Part shown: piece after piece, positions 54,560 through 61,347 of the stretch
How the letters are laid out: every line of letters starts with the position of its first letter
Numbering within the stretch: the first letter of the stretch is position 1
Program-made: the position numbers and the translations under genes
Assembly: GCF_016862795.1 (NCBI RefSeq)
Contig: NZ_BONQ01000178.1
Coordinates: 1 to 61,347 of the forward strand
Length of the DNA: 61,347 bases
Reading direction: 5' to 3'
Origin: Dactylosporangium siamense
Lineage (GTDB): Bacteria; Actinomycetota; Actinomycetes; Mycobacteriales; Micromonosporaceae
Notes under the pieces: generated by a model
Seen by the model: the letters and a program-made list of their open reading frames with translations, nothing else
Told to the model about the DNA's origin: nothing
Databases searched by the model: none

Positions 54560-55026
54560 GGCCATCCGGTCGGTGGAGTCGGCTGGGACGAGCGCCTGCG
54601 GCGAGGCCGGCTTCCGCGGGATGTTGAACAGGCGGCCTGGCCGTCCTGCGTGATGTTGATCCGCAGGCCCTGCCGCAGCCCGGTCGTGGCTGCCTCCAGC
54701 GCCTCGGCCGGGGCGCCGGTGTTGGTGCAGCGCGCCGACGCGGCCCTGCGGGTGGTCGCGATTGTCGCCAGAGACGAAGATCCGGCCTGGGGTGCAGTTC
54801 CGGGTGTGGCGCCTGGTCCAGCAGGACGCGCCCGGTCCCTCTACAGCAGCGGCGGGGTGCCCTCCGCGGCGGTCTGCTTTATCTTGGTCTTGGTCAGTGC
54901 CCGCTCGATCTGCAGGGCCGCGTGCGCGAACGCCGCGTCCCACCCGTCGGTGGCCAGGCGAGGATCCTCCAGGAGCGTGACGGCGATCTTGTGTGTGGCC
55001 GGTCCCGGTGGCCACAGGCCATCCAC
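54560..55026 (-). pseudogene. Degraded gene of unknown family
   Basis: From ATG 55026 the minus strand reads MDGLWPPGPATHKIAVTLLE and WDAAFAHAALQIERALTKTK, then stops at 54841. In another frame further down, ARCTNTGAPAEALEAATTGL and RQGLRINITQDGQAA look coding. At least one frameshift separates them. No function assigned. Confidence 0.4.
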
Positions 55027-55066
55027 GGGTAGCCGGCACAGATTCAGGACTGAACGCAGCGTCGAG

Positions 55067-55210
55067 ATGACCTACTACCTGGGCCGGCTCGCCGAGCTGC
55101 ACGAGTACGGAAAGGCACGGGAGTTCGTGGTGCACGGCGAGAACGGCAAGGGAACGTATCGAGACTTCGTGAGTTGCACCTTCTCGAAGCGCGGGGGCCC
55201 GTTTGTCTAG
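55067..55210 (+). pseudogene. Short effector-tail remnant before a lipoprotein gene
   Basis: 47 codons from ATG 55067: MTYYLGRLAELHEYGKAREF, VVHGENGKGTYRDFVSC, ending FSKRGGPFV. It reads as the end of a larger protein whose upstream part is gone. The stop overlaps the TTG start of the lipoprotein gene, echoing the RHS/lipoprotein overlap at 36072. Confidence 0.4.
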
Positions 55211-55784
55211 CGCCACGCGGTCGGTCGTGACGGTCGTCGTGGCGTTGGCGCTCGGCGGGTGCTCCTTCGTGGGACGTTCGCCGAAGGAGCCGGTGCTGGG
55301 GACCCGGGACGTCTGCAGCCTGTTTGATGTCGGGAAGCTGGATGCGGCTGTGCCGGGCGGCGAGGTGAAGGTCTCGGAGCTGAGTCGGCACAATGACCTG
55401 GGCAACGCCGGCACCTGCGAGTTCAGCAACCGTACGGAGAGTTCCGCCGACGGCGACTTCGCGGAGCTGCGCTTCGAGGTCTACAAGGCCTTCGACAAGA
55501 ACGCCGCCGAGGCACATGAGGACGCGGTCGGCCTGTTGGGCAACACTTGCCGGTTGCCACCGTTGACCGCGCCGGTGCAGGGTCCGGGCGAGGGGTCAGC
55601 GCAGTGGTGCGAGTGGAATGAGCCGAACGCCACGAGCAATGTCGATGGCCACTACAGCTATGCGGTCCGTCGTGACCTGATGGTCGTATCCGTCGAGTAC
55701 GAATACCGGGGGCCGGTGGATGTGGCGAGGGTCGAGCGCGCCCGGCAGGACACCCGGGCCGCGGCGGAGAGCGCCTTCCCCTAG
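55203..55784 (+). CDS. Lipoprotein, DUF3558-like
   Basis: 193 residues from TTG 55203. Signal peptide with lipobox VALALGGC (Cys about 20) indicates a membrane-anchored secreted protein. The mature part begins with DVCSLFDVGKLDAAVPGG and has Cys pairs (TCEF, TCRL, WCEW), a pattern seen in DUF3558-type actinobacterial lipoproteins that open with a short CDLLT/CSL-type segment. Overlap with the preceding effector-like tail suggests co-translation and a possible immunity role. That is inference. Confidence 0.75.
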   Translation: MSSATRSVVTVVVALALGGCSFVGRSPKEPVLGTRDVCSLFDVGKLDAAVPGGEVKVSELSRHNDLGNAGTCEFSNRTESSADGDFAELRFEVYKAFDKNAAEAHEDAVGLLGNTCRLPPLTAPVQGPGEGSAQWCEWNEPNATSNVDGHYSYAVRRDLMVVSVEYEYRGPVDVARVERARQDTRAAAESAFP

Positions 55785-56123
55785 AGAACCGTCGCGGGGA
55801 GGCATGAGCGGAGCTCAAGGACGACCATCACGTTGTCTCTGTCCACTATGGACATCCGGTGATCGTACGGCGCGGGAAGCGCGCCCGAGGAGGCGGCGGA
55901 CACGGCGAGCAGCGCGCGTCCCGCATGCCGCTGGTCGGCCACCGCCACGCTCGTTCCGGCCGCCGCCGTGGTGCGGGGTTGCCGGGGCCGCCCGACGCGG
56001 CCTTTCGGCCGAAGTCCACCTGCCGCCGCGGCATTCGGGACTTTCCCGCGCGGTCACCGGCGTGTGGTCCTGCCGTCCTCACCCGGTCGGGAGACGTTCG
56101 AAGGACGGCAGGCGACCGTGGGG
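55785..56123. other. Intergenic stretch without recognisable content
   Basis: 339 bp between convergent genes. Arg/Gly-rich open frames here appear to be shadows. No clear hairpin with a T-run was seen. Confidence 0.4.
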
Positions 56124-57989
56124 CTACCGTGCGCAGTCGTACAGCGTGTAGAGCGGGGTGGTGAAGCCGTCGACGGTGCGGCAGGCGGTCGGTGCCCAGG
56201 TGGCGTAGTCCGGGTAGTCGCGGGTCGGTTTGCCCTTCAACTGCGGGCCGTCGACGAGGGCGTACCGCAGCTCGCCGGCGGCGACGAGCTCGGCGAGCCG
56301 GCGCGTGCTGATGTTGGGGATCTGGGCGGTGAACCCGCCGATGGGCAGCGGGTCGAGGCCGCGGGTGATGAACTGCCCCGCCTGCGGCGCCCATTGGACG
56401 GCCAGGTCGTAACGCTCGGCGGCGCGGTTGGCGCGGACGTGCGCGGTGATGCGGTCGACGTCCGCGGCCGGCAGCATCCGCAGCAGCCGGCCGCTGAGAA
56501 TGGTGGCGGTCTCCCGGGACGGCGGCCCGGCGGCCGGCCGGTGCGCGTCGGAGACGGTGCGGTTGTCCGTGACCGACAGCGTCCAGGTGATCGGCGCGAC
56601 CAGCACCGCGGCGACGGCGGTCGCGACGGCGGTCGCCTGGAGTCTGGGCGCCGCGACGGCGGCGATGAGCACGAGCGTGGCAACGGTGGCAGCGATGGCG
56701 GTCGCGGCCGGGAGCCAGGTGGCGAACGTCGGGAACTTCCCGGCGAGGTGCCAGGCCCACCAACCGCTCGCGGCGACGGCGGCGGGGAGCAGCCAGCGGC
56801 GCCAGGTGGGGTTGCGGTAGGCCCGCCAGAGCGCGAGAAGTCCCGCGGCGGCGAGCGCGGCCAGGGCCGGGGTGAGGGCGACGTTGTAGAAGGAGTGGGC
56901 CTTGACGCTGCCGGCGAAGGCCAGGAGGTGCACGGCGAGCCAGCCGAGCCACAGCACGGAGTTGGCGGCGTTCCCGCGGTCCCGGATGAGGGTGATGACC
57001 GCGACGGCCAGGCCGGCGAGGGCGAGGATGTACAGCCAGCCGATCTGCGGGGCGACGCCGTCGCGGATCAGGTACTGCCACGCCGGCCCTTCGTTCTTGC
57101 CGGGCGGGCCGCCGATGCCGAGGACGTCGGCGCCGGCGTTGTCGACGCCGAACCGGTTGAACCCGTTGTAGCCGAACACCATCGACCAGATCGAGTTGTC
57201 GACGGACCCGTCGATCCACGGCCGCCGACCCGCGGGCAGCGCCGCCATGACGCCCACCCACACCAGCGACACCGCGACGGTCAGCAGCCCGGCGAGGCCC
57301 AGCCGGGTCACCCTGCGGCGCCACGGTTGCGACGCGTAGAGCAGATAGCCGAGGCCGAACGGGATCCAGATCAGCCACGCCTGAGCCATCTTCACCTGGA
57401 ACGCGAGACCGACCAGGACGCCGGTCCACAGCAGCGGCTTCAGCCGACCGGTGGCGACGGCCCGCTGCCACAGCAGGGTCGCGGTCAGCAGCAGCGCGAC
57501 CAGGACCGGGTCAGGGATCTGGGTGCGGGCGAGGGCGGCGACCATCGGCGTGACCGCGAAGAACCCGGCCGCCGCCACCCCCGCCTCGGGGCCGACCCAG
57601 TCGCGGACGACCCGGTACATCAGCACGATCGACGCGAGGCTCGCCAGCAGCGACGGCAGGAGCACTGCCCACGGTTCGAAGCCGAACACCCGGGCAGACA
57701 GCGCCTGCAGCCAGAACGTGCCAGGGGCCTTGTCGAACGTGGTGGTCAGTTGCGGGTCGTAGGCACCGTAGAGCCATGCCTGCCAGCTGCCCGCCATCGT
57801 GCGTACGCCCGGCCCGTAGTACAGGTGCAGCTGCATGCCGCCGATCCGCCACGCGTAGACGACGGCGGAGCACACGACGATCGCCGCCAGCGCCGGCCGG
57901 ACCCATGCCGGCCGGCGCGGCGACGCACGGTCGTTGTCGGCGCTGGACTGATCACGCTCATCGATGGTTGACGCCAAGGGATCAGACAT
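56124..57989 (-). CDS. Glycosyltransferase family 39 membrane protein (ArnT/PMT-like)
   Basis: 621 residues from ATG 57989 (an ATG at 58010 adds seven). Eleven to thirteen membrane helices. The N-terminal loop has the GT39 acidic region (WLYGAYDPQLTTTFDKAPGT), where Asp in the first extracellular loop is catalytic. A second conserved segment is RTQIPDPVLVALLL. The C-terminal 130 residues form an extracellular domain ending TLYDCAR. Members transfer sugars from polyprenyl-phosphate carriers to proteins or envelope glycans. It stands alone and looks intact, possibly original backbone among accessory genes. Confidence 0.88.
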   Translation of the reverse strand: MSDPLASTIDERDQSSADNDRASPRRPAWVRPALAAIVVCSAVVYAWRIGGMQLHLYYGPGVRTMAGSWQAWLYGAYDPQLTTTFDKAPGTFWLQALSARVFGFEPWAVLLPSLLASLASIVLMYRVVRDWVGPEAGVAAAGFFAVTPMVAALARTQIPDPVLVALLLTATLLWQRAVATGRLKPLLWTGVLVGLAFQVKMAQAWLIWIPFGLGYLLYASQPWRRRVTRLGLAGLLTVAVSLVWVGVMAALPAGRRPWIDGSVDNSIWSMVFGYNGFNRFGVDNAGADVLGIGGPPGKNEGPAWQYLIRDGVAPQIGWLYILALAGLAVAVITLIRDRGNAANSVLWLGWLAVHLLAFAGSVKAHSFYNVALTPALAALAAAGLLALWRAYRNPTWRRWLLPAAVAASGWWAWHLAGKFPTFATWLPAATAIAATVATLVLIAAVAAPRLQATAVATAVAAVLVAPITWTLSVTDNRTVSDAHRPAAGPPSRETATILSGRLLRMLPAADVDRITAHVRANRAAERYDLAVQWAPQAGQFITRGLDPLPIGGFTAQIPNISTRRLAELVAAGELRYALVDGPQLKGKPTRDYPDYATWAPTACRTVDGFTTPLYTLYDCAR

Positions 57990-58010
57990 GCGCGGATCGT
58001 AGAGAGGCAT

Positions 58011-58339
58011 CGATGATTGATGAAGCTTGATATGTGAGGTGTTGTGCCATCCGCGTCGTCACTCGTATGCCAGCACCCGGCTGATGGTCATGCGTCCGGC
58101 GCGGCTGACGGGTTGCGTAGACGAGGACGGCGGTCCACGCCACGATCGGCGCGTCCTGCGGTCCGCGGAGGTACGCGTAGACGTACTGCCAGCGGCGGAG
58201 GCTTCGTTCAGGCCCGTGCGGTTGCTGCGAATCTGGACGAGGCGTATTTCCGGTACGGGTCGGCCGGCGCGTGCCGCGGCCTTCGCGATGCGCCGATCGG
58301 GTTCGAGGACAACGGATTCGGCCGCGTGTCGCGCCATGA
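58011..58339 (-). pseudogene. Possible degraded coding region
   Basis: On the minus strand, two frames give coding-like text: ARHAAESVVLEPDRRIAKAA and GRPVPEIRLVQIRSNRTGL, then after a frame change RRWQYVYAYLRGPQDAPIVA. Continuity needs an indel near 58190. No family recognised. Confidence 0.3.
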
Positions 58340-58543
58340 GGAGCCAGGCGACGGTCAGCAGGGCGAGCCACGGGCGACTTTGTGCTGGGCGCGGCGCACG
58401 AGGTCGATGACGACCGGAGCAGCCAGAAGCCTGGAACGGTCAACGGTAAGATCGAAATGTGTAACAACTTCAACGGTGTGCTGATTGGCCGTGCTGTGCG
58501 ACCGGAATCCAGCCCTGAGGCGATCGAGGCGGCCGTCATTTAG
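58340..58543 (+). pseudogene. DUF6973-like toxin-tail remnant
   Basis: Reads ATGDFVLGAAHEVDDD, then VNGKIEMCNNFNGVLIGRAV and ends SSPEAIEAAVI-stop. It aligns with LGAAHELDTD and AVDMHNNQVGAQLGADMR of the RHS protein ending at 36079: the AHE pair and the M-x-N-N core are kept, but the His before NN is Cys. Upstream helices with the first His are missing (stop at 58337). It directly precedes the paralogous lipoprotein gene. Confidence 0.65.
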
Positions 58544-58603
58544 ATGTTCGACCCGTATGGGCAGTTCTCGTTGAACACGCAAGGCAACTGACAGGTGGAC
58601 CGC

Positions 58604-59536
58604 ATGAGGAGATTCCGGCGAAGCGGCATGCCGGCGCTGTGGCTGACGATCGCGTCGCTGGTCGTCTCCTCATGTGGTTTGGTCATCCCGTGGAAGACCG
58701 TTTCGATCGGTGACGTGGCCTGGCAGTCCGACACGGTGCTGCTTTACGTCGCCCGGCTGGATGGAGCCAACGAGGTCCGGTCCGTCCGGTCGGATCGTCG
58801 ACCGGTATCCGGCGACCCGGCGATTCCCGGCCTGCGATCGGTGTGTGAACCGGTCGACTACGGCCTGCGGCCGCTGGCCGGCGGGAAGGTCGCGGTGTCC
58901 GTGCTGTGTTCCGGGGGTGCCGGGACCGAACTGTTCGAGTACGACGGCCAGGCCGTCGGCTGGGGCGACACGCAAGCCGGGCACGTCATCGGCCAGTGGG
59001 ACGGCGTCGGCGGCTACGGCGTGCTGATCGGCTTCCACTGCACTGGCCTGGTCCAGCTCGGGGCGAAGGTTGGCGCGGCGCTGACGGTGCCCACCGGGGT
59101 GGGTCCGGTGCGGGTCGACGAACCCCGGGCTTCCTGCGCGTTCGACCAGATGAACGCCGGCTGGCCGATGCCGCACGGGCGAGGCGTCGACTTTCTCGTC
59201 GCGCTGGAGTCGGCGGGCTTGCAGGACGACCTCCGGCGCCGGTCGCCGTGGACGCTGTTTCGCGTCGAGGGCGGGCAGAGCGCTGCCGCGGTCCGGGACG
59301 GGTTCGTGGATGTGCGGGGTGCCGCGTCGTCCGGTGACGGCGGGACGGTGGTCATCGCCGCCGAACGCGACGGGCTTCGGGCGTTGTGGGCGGTCGACAT
59401 GCCCGGCGGCGGGGTCCGCAAACTCGCGGACGGGTTCTTCGGCGCGGTGTCCTTCGCCCCGGACGGCAAACGGTTCGCTGCGGTCCTCCTCGGCGGCGCG
59501 AAGAACGACGAGATCCGGGTCCTGACACTCAAGTGA
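58604..59536 (+). CDS. Lipoprotein paralogue of the RHS-linked lipoprotein, candidate immunity protein
   Basis: 310 residues from ATG 58604 (AGGTGG five bases upstream; GTG 58595 is an alternative). Lipobox SLVVSSC places lipid Cys near residue 24. Just after it, CGLV and then VSIGDVAWQSD match CGLV...VSELAWSPD of the protein at 36072. Later blade-like segments (FGAVSFAPDGKRFAAVLL) mirror its C-terminal FSPDGKTIAY. Predicted TolB-like propeller on the outer membrane face. It lies 60 bp behind a DUF6973-like toxin remnant, the same context as its paralogue. Confidence 0.75.
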   Translation: MRRFRRSGMPALWLTIASLVVSSCGLVIPWKTVSIGDVAWQSDTVLLYVARLDGANEVRSVRSDRRPVSGDPAIPGLRSVCEPVDYGLRPLAGGKVAVSVLCSGGAGTELFEYDGQAVGWGDTQAGHVIGQWDGVGGYGVLIGFHCTGLVQLGAKVGAALTVPTGVGPVRVDEPRASCAFDQMNAGWPMPHGRGVDFLVALESAGLQDDLRRRSPWTLFRVEGGQSAAAVRDGFVDVRGAASSGDGGTVVIAAERDGLRALWAVDMPGGGVRKLADGFFGAVSFAPDGKRFAAVLLGGAKNDEIRVLTLK

Positions 59537-59732
59537 ATCCCGGTGTGGCATCAGCTGGCTTCACTCCACACTCCAGGGCCTCGGCAAAGTCGTGACGGGT
59601 GACCGGCTCGATGTGGCTGGTGTGGACCCGCCCATGCTGAAGGCCGCAGGGCGGACATGACTCCGTCGCCAGCGAAGCCTTCGGCGGGCTGATCCGCCGC
59701 AGGTACGCGTCGACACGCTCGCCCGGCGGCAT
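59529..59732 (-). CDS. Short hypothetical protein, possibly a fragment
   Basis: 67 residues from ATG 59732: PPGERVDAYLRRISPPKASL, CPPCGLQHGRVHTSHIEPVT. A CPPC pair and several His might bind metal. The frame continues upstream without a better start. The convergent lipoprotein stop overlaps by 8 bp. The coding assignment is weak; 59733-59865 holds nothing else. Confidence 0.3.
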   Translation of the reverse strand: MPPGERVDAYLRRISPPKASLATESCPPCGLQHGRVHTSHIEPVTRHDFAEALECGVKPADATPGFT

Positions 59733-59865
59733 GGCCGGGCCGGACGTGAAGTCGTCGGTCCCGGTTACGGTCGCTGCCGCGGTATGTCCGCTATCACGGA
59801 TCGGCTGACAACCCGCCCGTCCGCCGTGCCGTCCTGTTTCGCGGCCGGGTCGGATGACGCGAGTT

Positions 59866-60402
59866 CTACTCCCACTCCACCCCACCGTCGACCATCTGGT
59901 AGCTGTTGTCCAGCCACGGTGCTCCACCCAGCAGCGCGGACCGGAGCTCGCTGTAGAGCTCCTCAAGACCCGTCCATGACCCCATCGCATCCTCGCCGTT
60001 CTCGGGCTCCCAGAGAAAGGTTCGACCGGTGTCCACAGCTGGGGTGTGGTCGACGACCAGGTAGGCGCCGCACCGGTCGGCAGCGAGCGGCACCCAGTGC
60101 ACGTCCCATGCCTCCGGGTTGGATGCGCGGGCGGTCGCCCTCAGGCGACTGGCGTCACCCGCGACACGGGCCGCGCTGGTGAGCCAGTAGGTCGGTGCCA
60201 GCTGGAAGCCGCCCATCTCCTCCGTTGCCCCGTTGTGCCAGAGCAGGGTGCTCGCGACCTCGGGCAGCAGCGCGAACCCGAGCCGCGACTCCAGCTCCCG
60301 CAGCTGCTCCTGGCTCGCCGGGGGGTGCATCAGGGACAGCGTCCGGGGTGCGTTCGCGGCGAGCCACCGGTCGAGGTCGGCGAGGATCATGGCAGCCGTC
60401 AC
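59866..60402 (-). CDS. SMI1/KNR4 (SUKH) family immunity-like protein
   Basis: 178 residues from ATG 60402 (or GTG further in). The SUKH pattern is good: PPASQEQLRELESRLGFALL at the N-terminus, the LLWHNGATEEMGG strand with Trp and NG, WDVHWVPLAADRCGAYLVVD, and HTPAVDTGRTFLW. SUKH proteins are common immunity proteins against nuclease and other contact-delivered toxins. No cognate toxin is adjacent, so it may be an orphan protecting against neighbours' toxins. Confidence 0.85.
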   Translation of the reverse strand: MTAAMILADLDRWLAANAPRTLSLMHPPASQEQLRELESRLGFALLPEVASTLLWHNGATEEMGGFQLAPTYWLTSAARVAGDASRLRATARASNPEAWDVHWVPLAADRCGAYLVVDHTPAVDTGRTFLWEPENGEDAMGSWTGLEELYSELRSALLGGAPWLDNSYQMVDGGVEWE

Positions 60403-60714
60403 GGTTCCAGATGATATGCCCCGGGGATGGTGGTCGGTCCGGTATGAAGGGATTGTGAGGGTTCGCCGTGGGCCTGCCCTCCTGATGGCGTCGTCGCCCA
60501 GCAGCTGGCGGCCCTGCTGGGCGTCCAGGCGCCGCTGACCGCGGGCCAGTCGTTCCCGTCAGACCCGGCGAAGCTGCCCGCTCCGGCGGGTGTCGCGCAT
60601 GCGCTGTTTCCCGTCGACCGCGCCCCCGCCGACGAGGGGGCGGTGTGACGGCCATCCGCCGGGTGCTCCTGCTCGGCGTCGCAGGGCTCGGCGCGACGGC
60701 GATGACCGACGCGG
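60403..60714 (+). pseudogene. Two overlapping gene remnants cut by a repeat
   Basis: AQQLAALLGVQAPLTAGQ and KLPAPAGVAHALFPVDRAP end at TGA 60646-60648. A second frame begins at GTG 60645 (TAIRRVLLLGVAGLGATAM, signal-like) and runs into the repeat at 60715, ending at 60779. They look like the tail of one gene and the coupled head of another, both truncated. Confidence 0.4.
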
Positions 60715-60779
60715 TTCAGGGGCCGATCCACTTTCGGGTCGGCCCATTTGGTGTTCTGGGGACCAGATCGGTCAAGTGA
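60715..60779. repeat. Second copy of the tRNA-Pro downstream sequence
   Basis: About 60 bp closely matching 40213-40275: hairpin GGGGCCGATCC-ACTTTC-GGGTCGGCCC with ATTT, then GGGGACCAGATCGGTCAAGT. No tRNA copy precedes it. It may function as a terminator and looks like a leftover of an integration boundary. The 60780-61049 stretch up to the RHS start holds no gene. Confidence 0.7.
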
Positions 60780-61049
60780 CGCAGCTTCGGTCCTGGTGGC
60801 CGGCGGAGGGACGCCCGGTCGGGTCAGCGCACTGTTCGCTGCTGACCGAAACCGTCCGAATCTCCGCGGTGACACCGCGTGGCTCATCAATATGACGTCC
60901 ATCACTGCATGCCTCCGCGTTGATGACTTGTGCAGGGAGTCGTCGCAGGCGAGTTGGTGACGGCGTGTAGTGGGTCTTTCAGCTTCTTCCCAGGAATCGG
61001 CGGTCGTCTCTATCGTTCTGCCTGCATGATCGCTGCGGGGGAGGCACGC

Positions 61050-61347
61050 ATGGTGGGTCGTTGGGGCGCATTTTCGCTGCACGGGCTGGGGAACGGCCGG
61101 GTCCGGCGGTGGTTGACCGCCATGTCGACGGGTGCGTTGCTGGCCCCCGTGCTGGTGGCGTTGCCGGCGCATGCCGCGCCAGGCAACCCGTCTGGGGCGG
61201 TGAATCCTCAGCAGCGTTCGGCGGCGGTGTCTGGCGTGCCGGGCCGCGCCCGGCCGGCGGTTGCGTCGGATACGGCGGCGTTGGGAAAGGTGCCTGCACC
61301 GGTGTGGCCGGTGGCCGCGTCGGCGGTGGTGCCGGTGGCCGGAACGG
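61050..61347 (+). CDS. RHS-type secreted protein, N-terminal part (runs off the window)
   Basis: 99 codons visible from ATG 61050 (GGGGGAGG site; ATG 61026 alternative). Basic N-terminus, hydrophobic core (LTAMSTGALLAPVLVALP) and AHA-AP cleavage site make a clear signal peptide. The following text, with PAPVWPVAASAVVPVAGT, parallels PPVVWPSAGSADVDGSG of the RHS protein at 28247. A second RHS toxin locus therefore probably begins here. Its tip domain lies outside the window. Confidence 0.75.
   Translation, partial: MVGRWGAFSLHGLGNGRVRRWLTAMSTGALLAPVLVALPAHAAPGNPSGAVNPQQRSAAVSGVPGRARPAVASDTAALGKVPAPVWPVAASAVVPVAGT

Noticed and set aside
55968-57971. 667-codon plus-strand frame
   Set aside because: Antisense of the GT39 gene, whose membrane helices and motifs are on the minus strand.

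Overview
The window reads as chromosome of a GC-rich actinobacterium, most likely Micromonosporaceae. This rests on the frequent GTG starts, the SigE-type sigma factors and the core order xerD - parA - scpA - scpB - rluB - cmk - der. Genus and species cannot be told from the sequence.

Region 1 (1-18.9 kb) is conserved backbone. It holds xerD, an FAD oxidoreductase with a divergent TetR regulator, a SigE-type sigma factor with its membrane partner, a Ser/Thr kinase, the ParA/ScpA/ScpB chromosome-organisation genes, an rRNA pseudouridine synthase, an ABC-2 exporter with a divergent WYL regulator, an FMN reductase with a divergent MarR regulator, cmk, der, a single-domain response regulator and a VOC protein. 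Three divergent pairs carry clear inverted-repeat operators between the genes. Several core proteins have expanded low-complexity N-termini, and scpB also carries an in-frame palindromic insertion.

Region 2 (18.9-40.2 kb) is an integrated island. A tRNA-Pro(GGG) gene marks the left end. A perfect 43-bp copy of its 3' part marks the right end, followed by the tRNA's displaced terminator. A second copy of the left arm with 20 bp of the att core lies at 26.96 kb, so the island looks like two related elements in tandem. Three tyrosine-integrase relics are present, but no replication or transfer genes. The cargo is a kinase with a divergent FHA-like/HTH protein, a membrane protein, many IS relics (IS5-, IS3-, IS30-, IS6-, IS21- and rve-type) and a 2,610-residue secreted RHS protein. 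That protein carries five exact 165-bp repeats, ricin-type lectin repeats, an RHS barrel and a C-terminal DUF6973-like toxin domain. A lipoprotein gene overlaps its 3' end.

Region 3 (40.2-61.3 kb) is accessory DNA rich in fragments of polymorphic toxin systems: toxin tails, RHS-core fragments and several immunity-like proteins. Among these lie a disrupted zinc-ribbon/recombinase-like gene, a nitrilase-family enzyme, two ECF sigma modules (one coupled to a conservon-type GTPase), an MFS exporter and a GT39 glycosyltransferase. A second DUF6973-like tail sits just before a paralogue of the RHS-linked lipoprotein. The window ends inside the start of another RHS-type secreted protein.

The most interesting candidate is the repeated pairing of a DUF6973-like toxin tail with a distinctive lipoprotein, which suggests a toxin/immunity system acting outside the cytoplasmic membrane.
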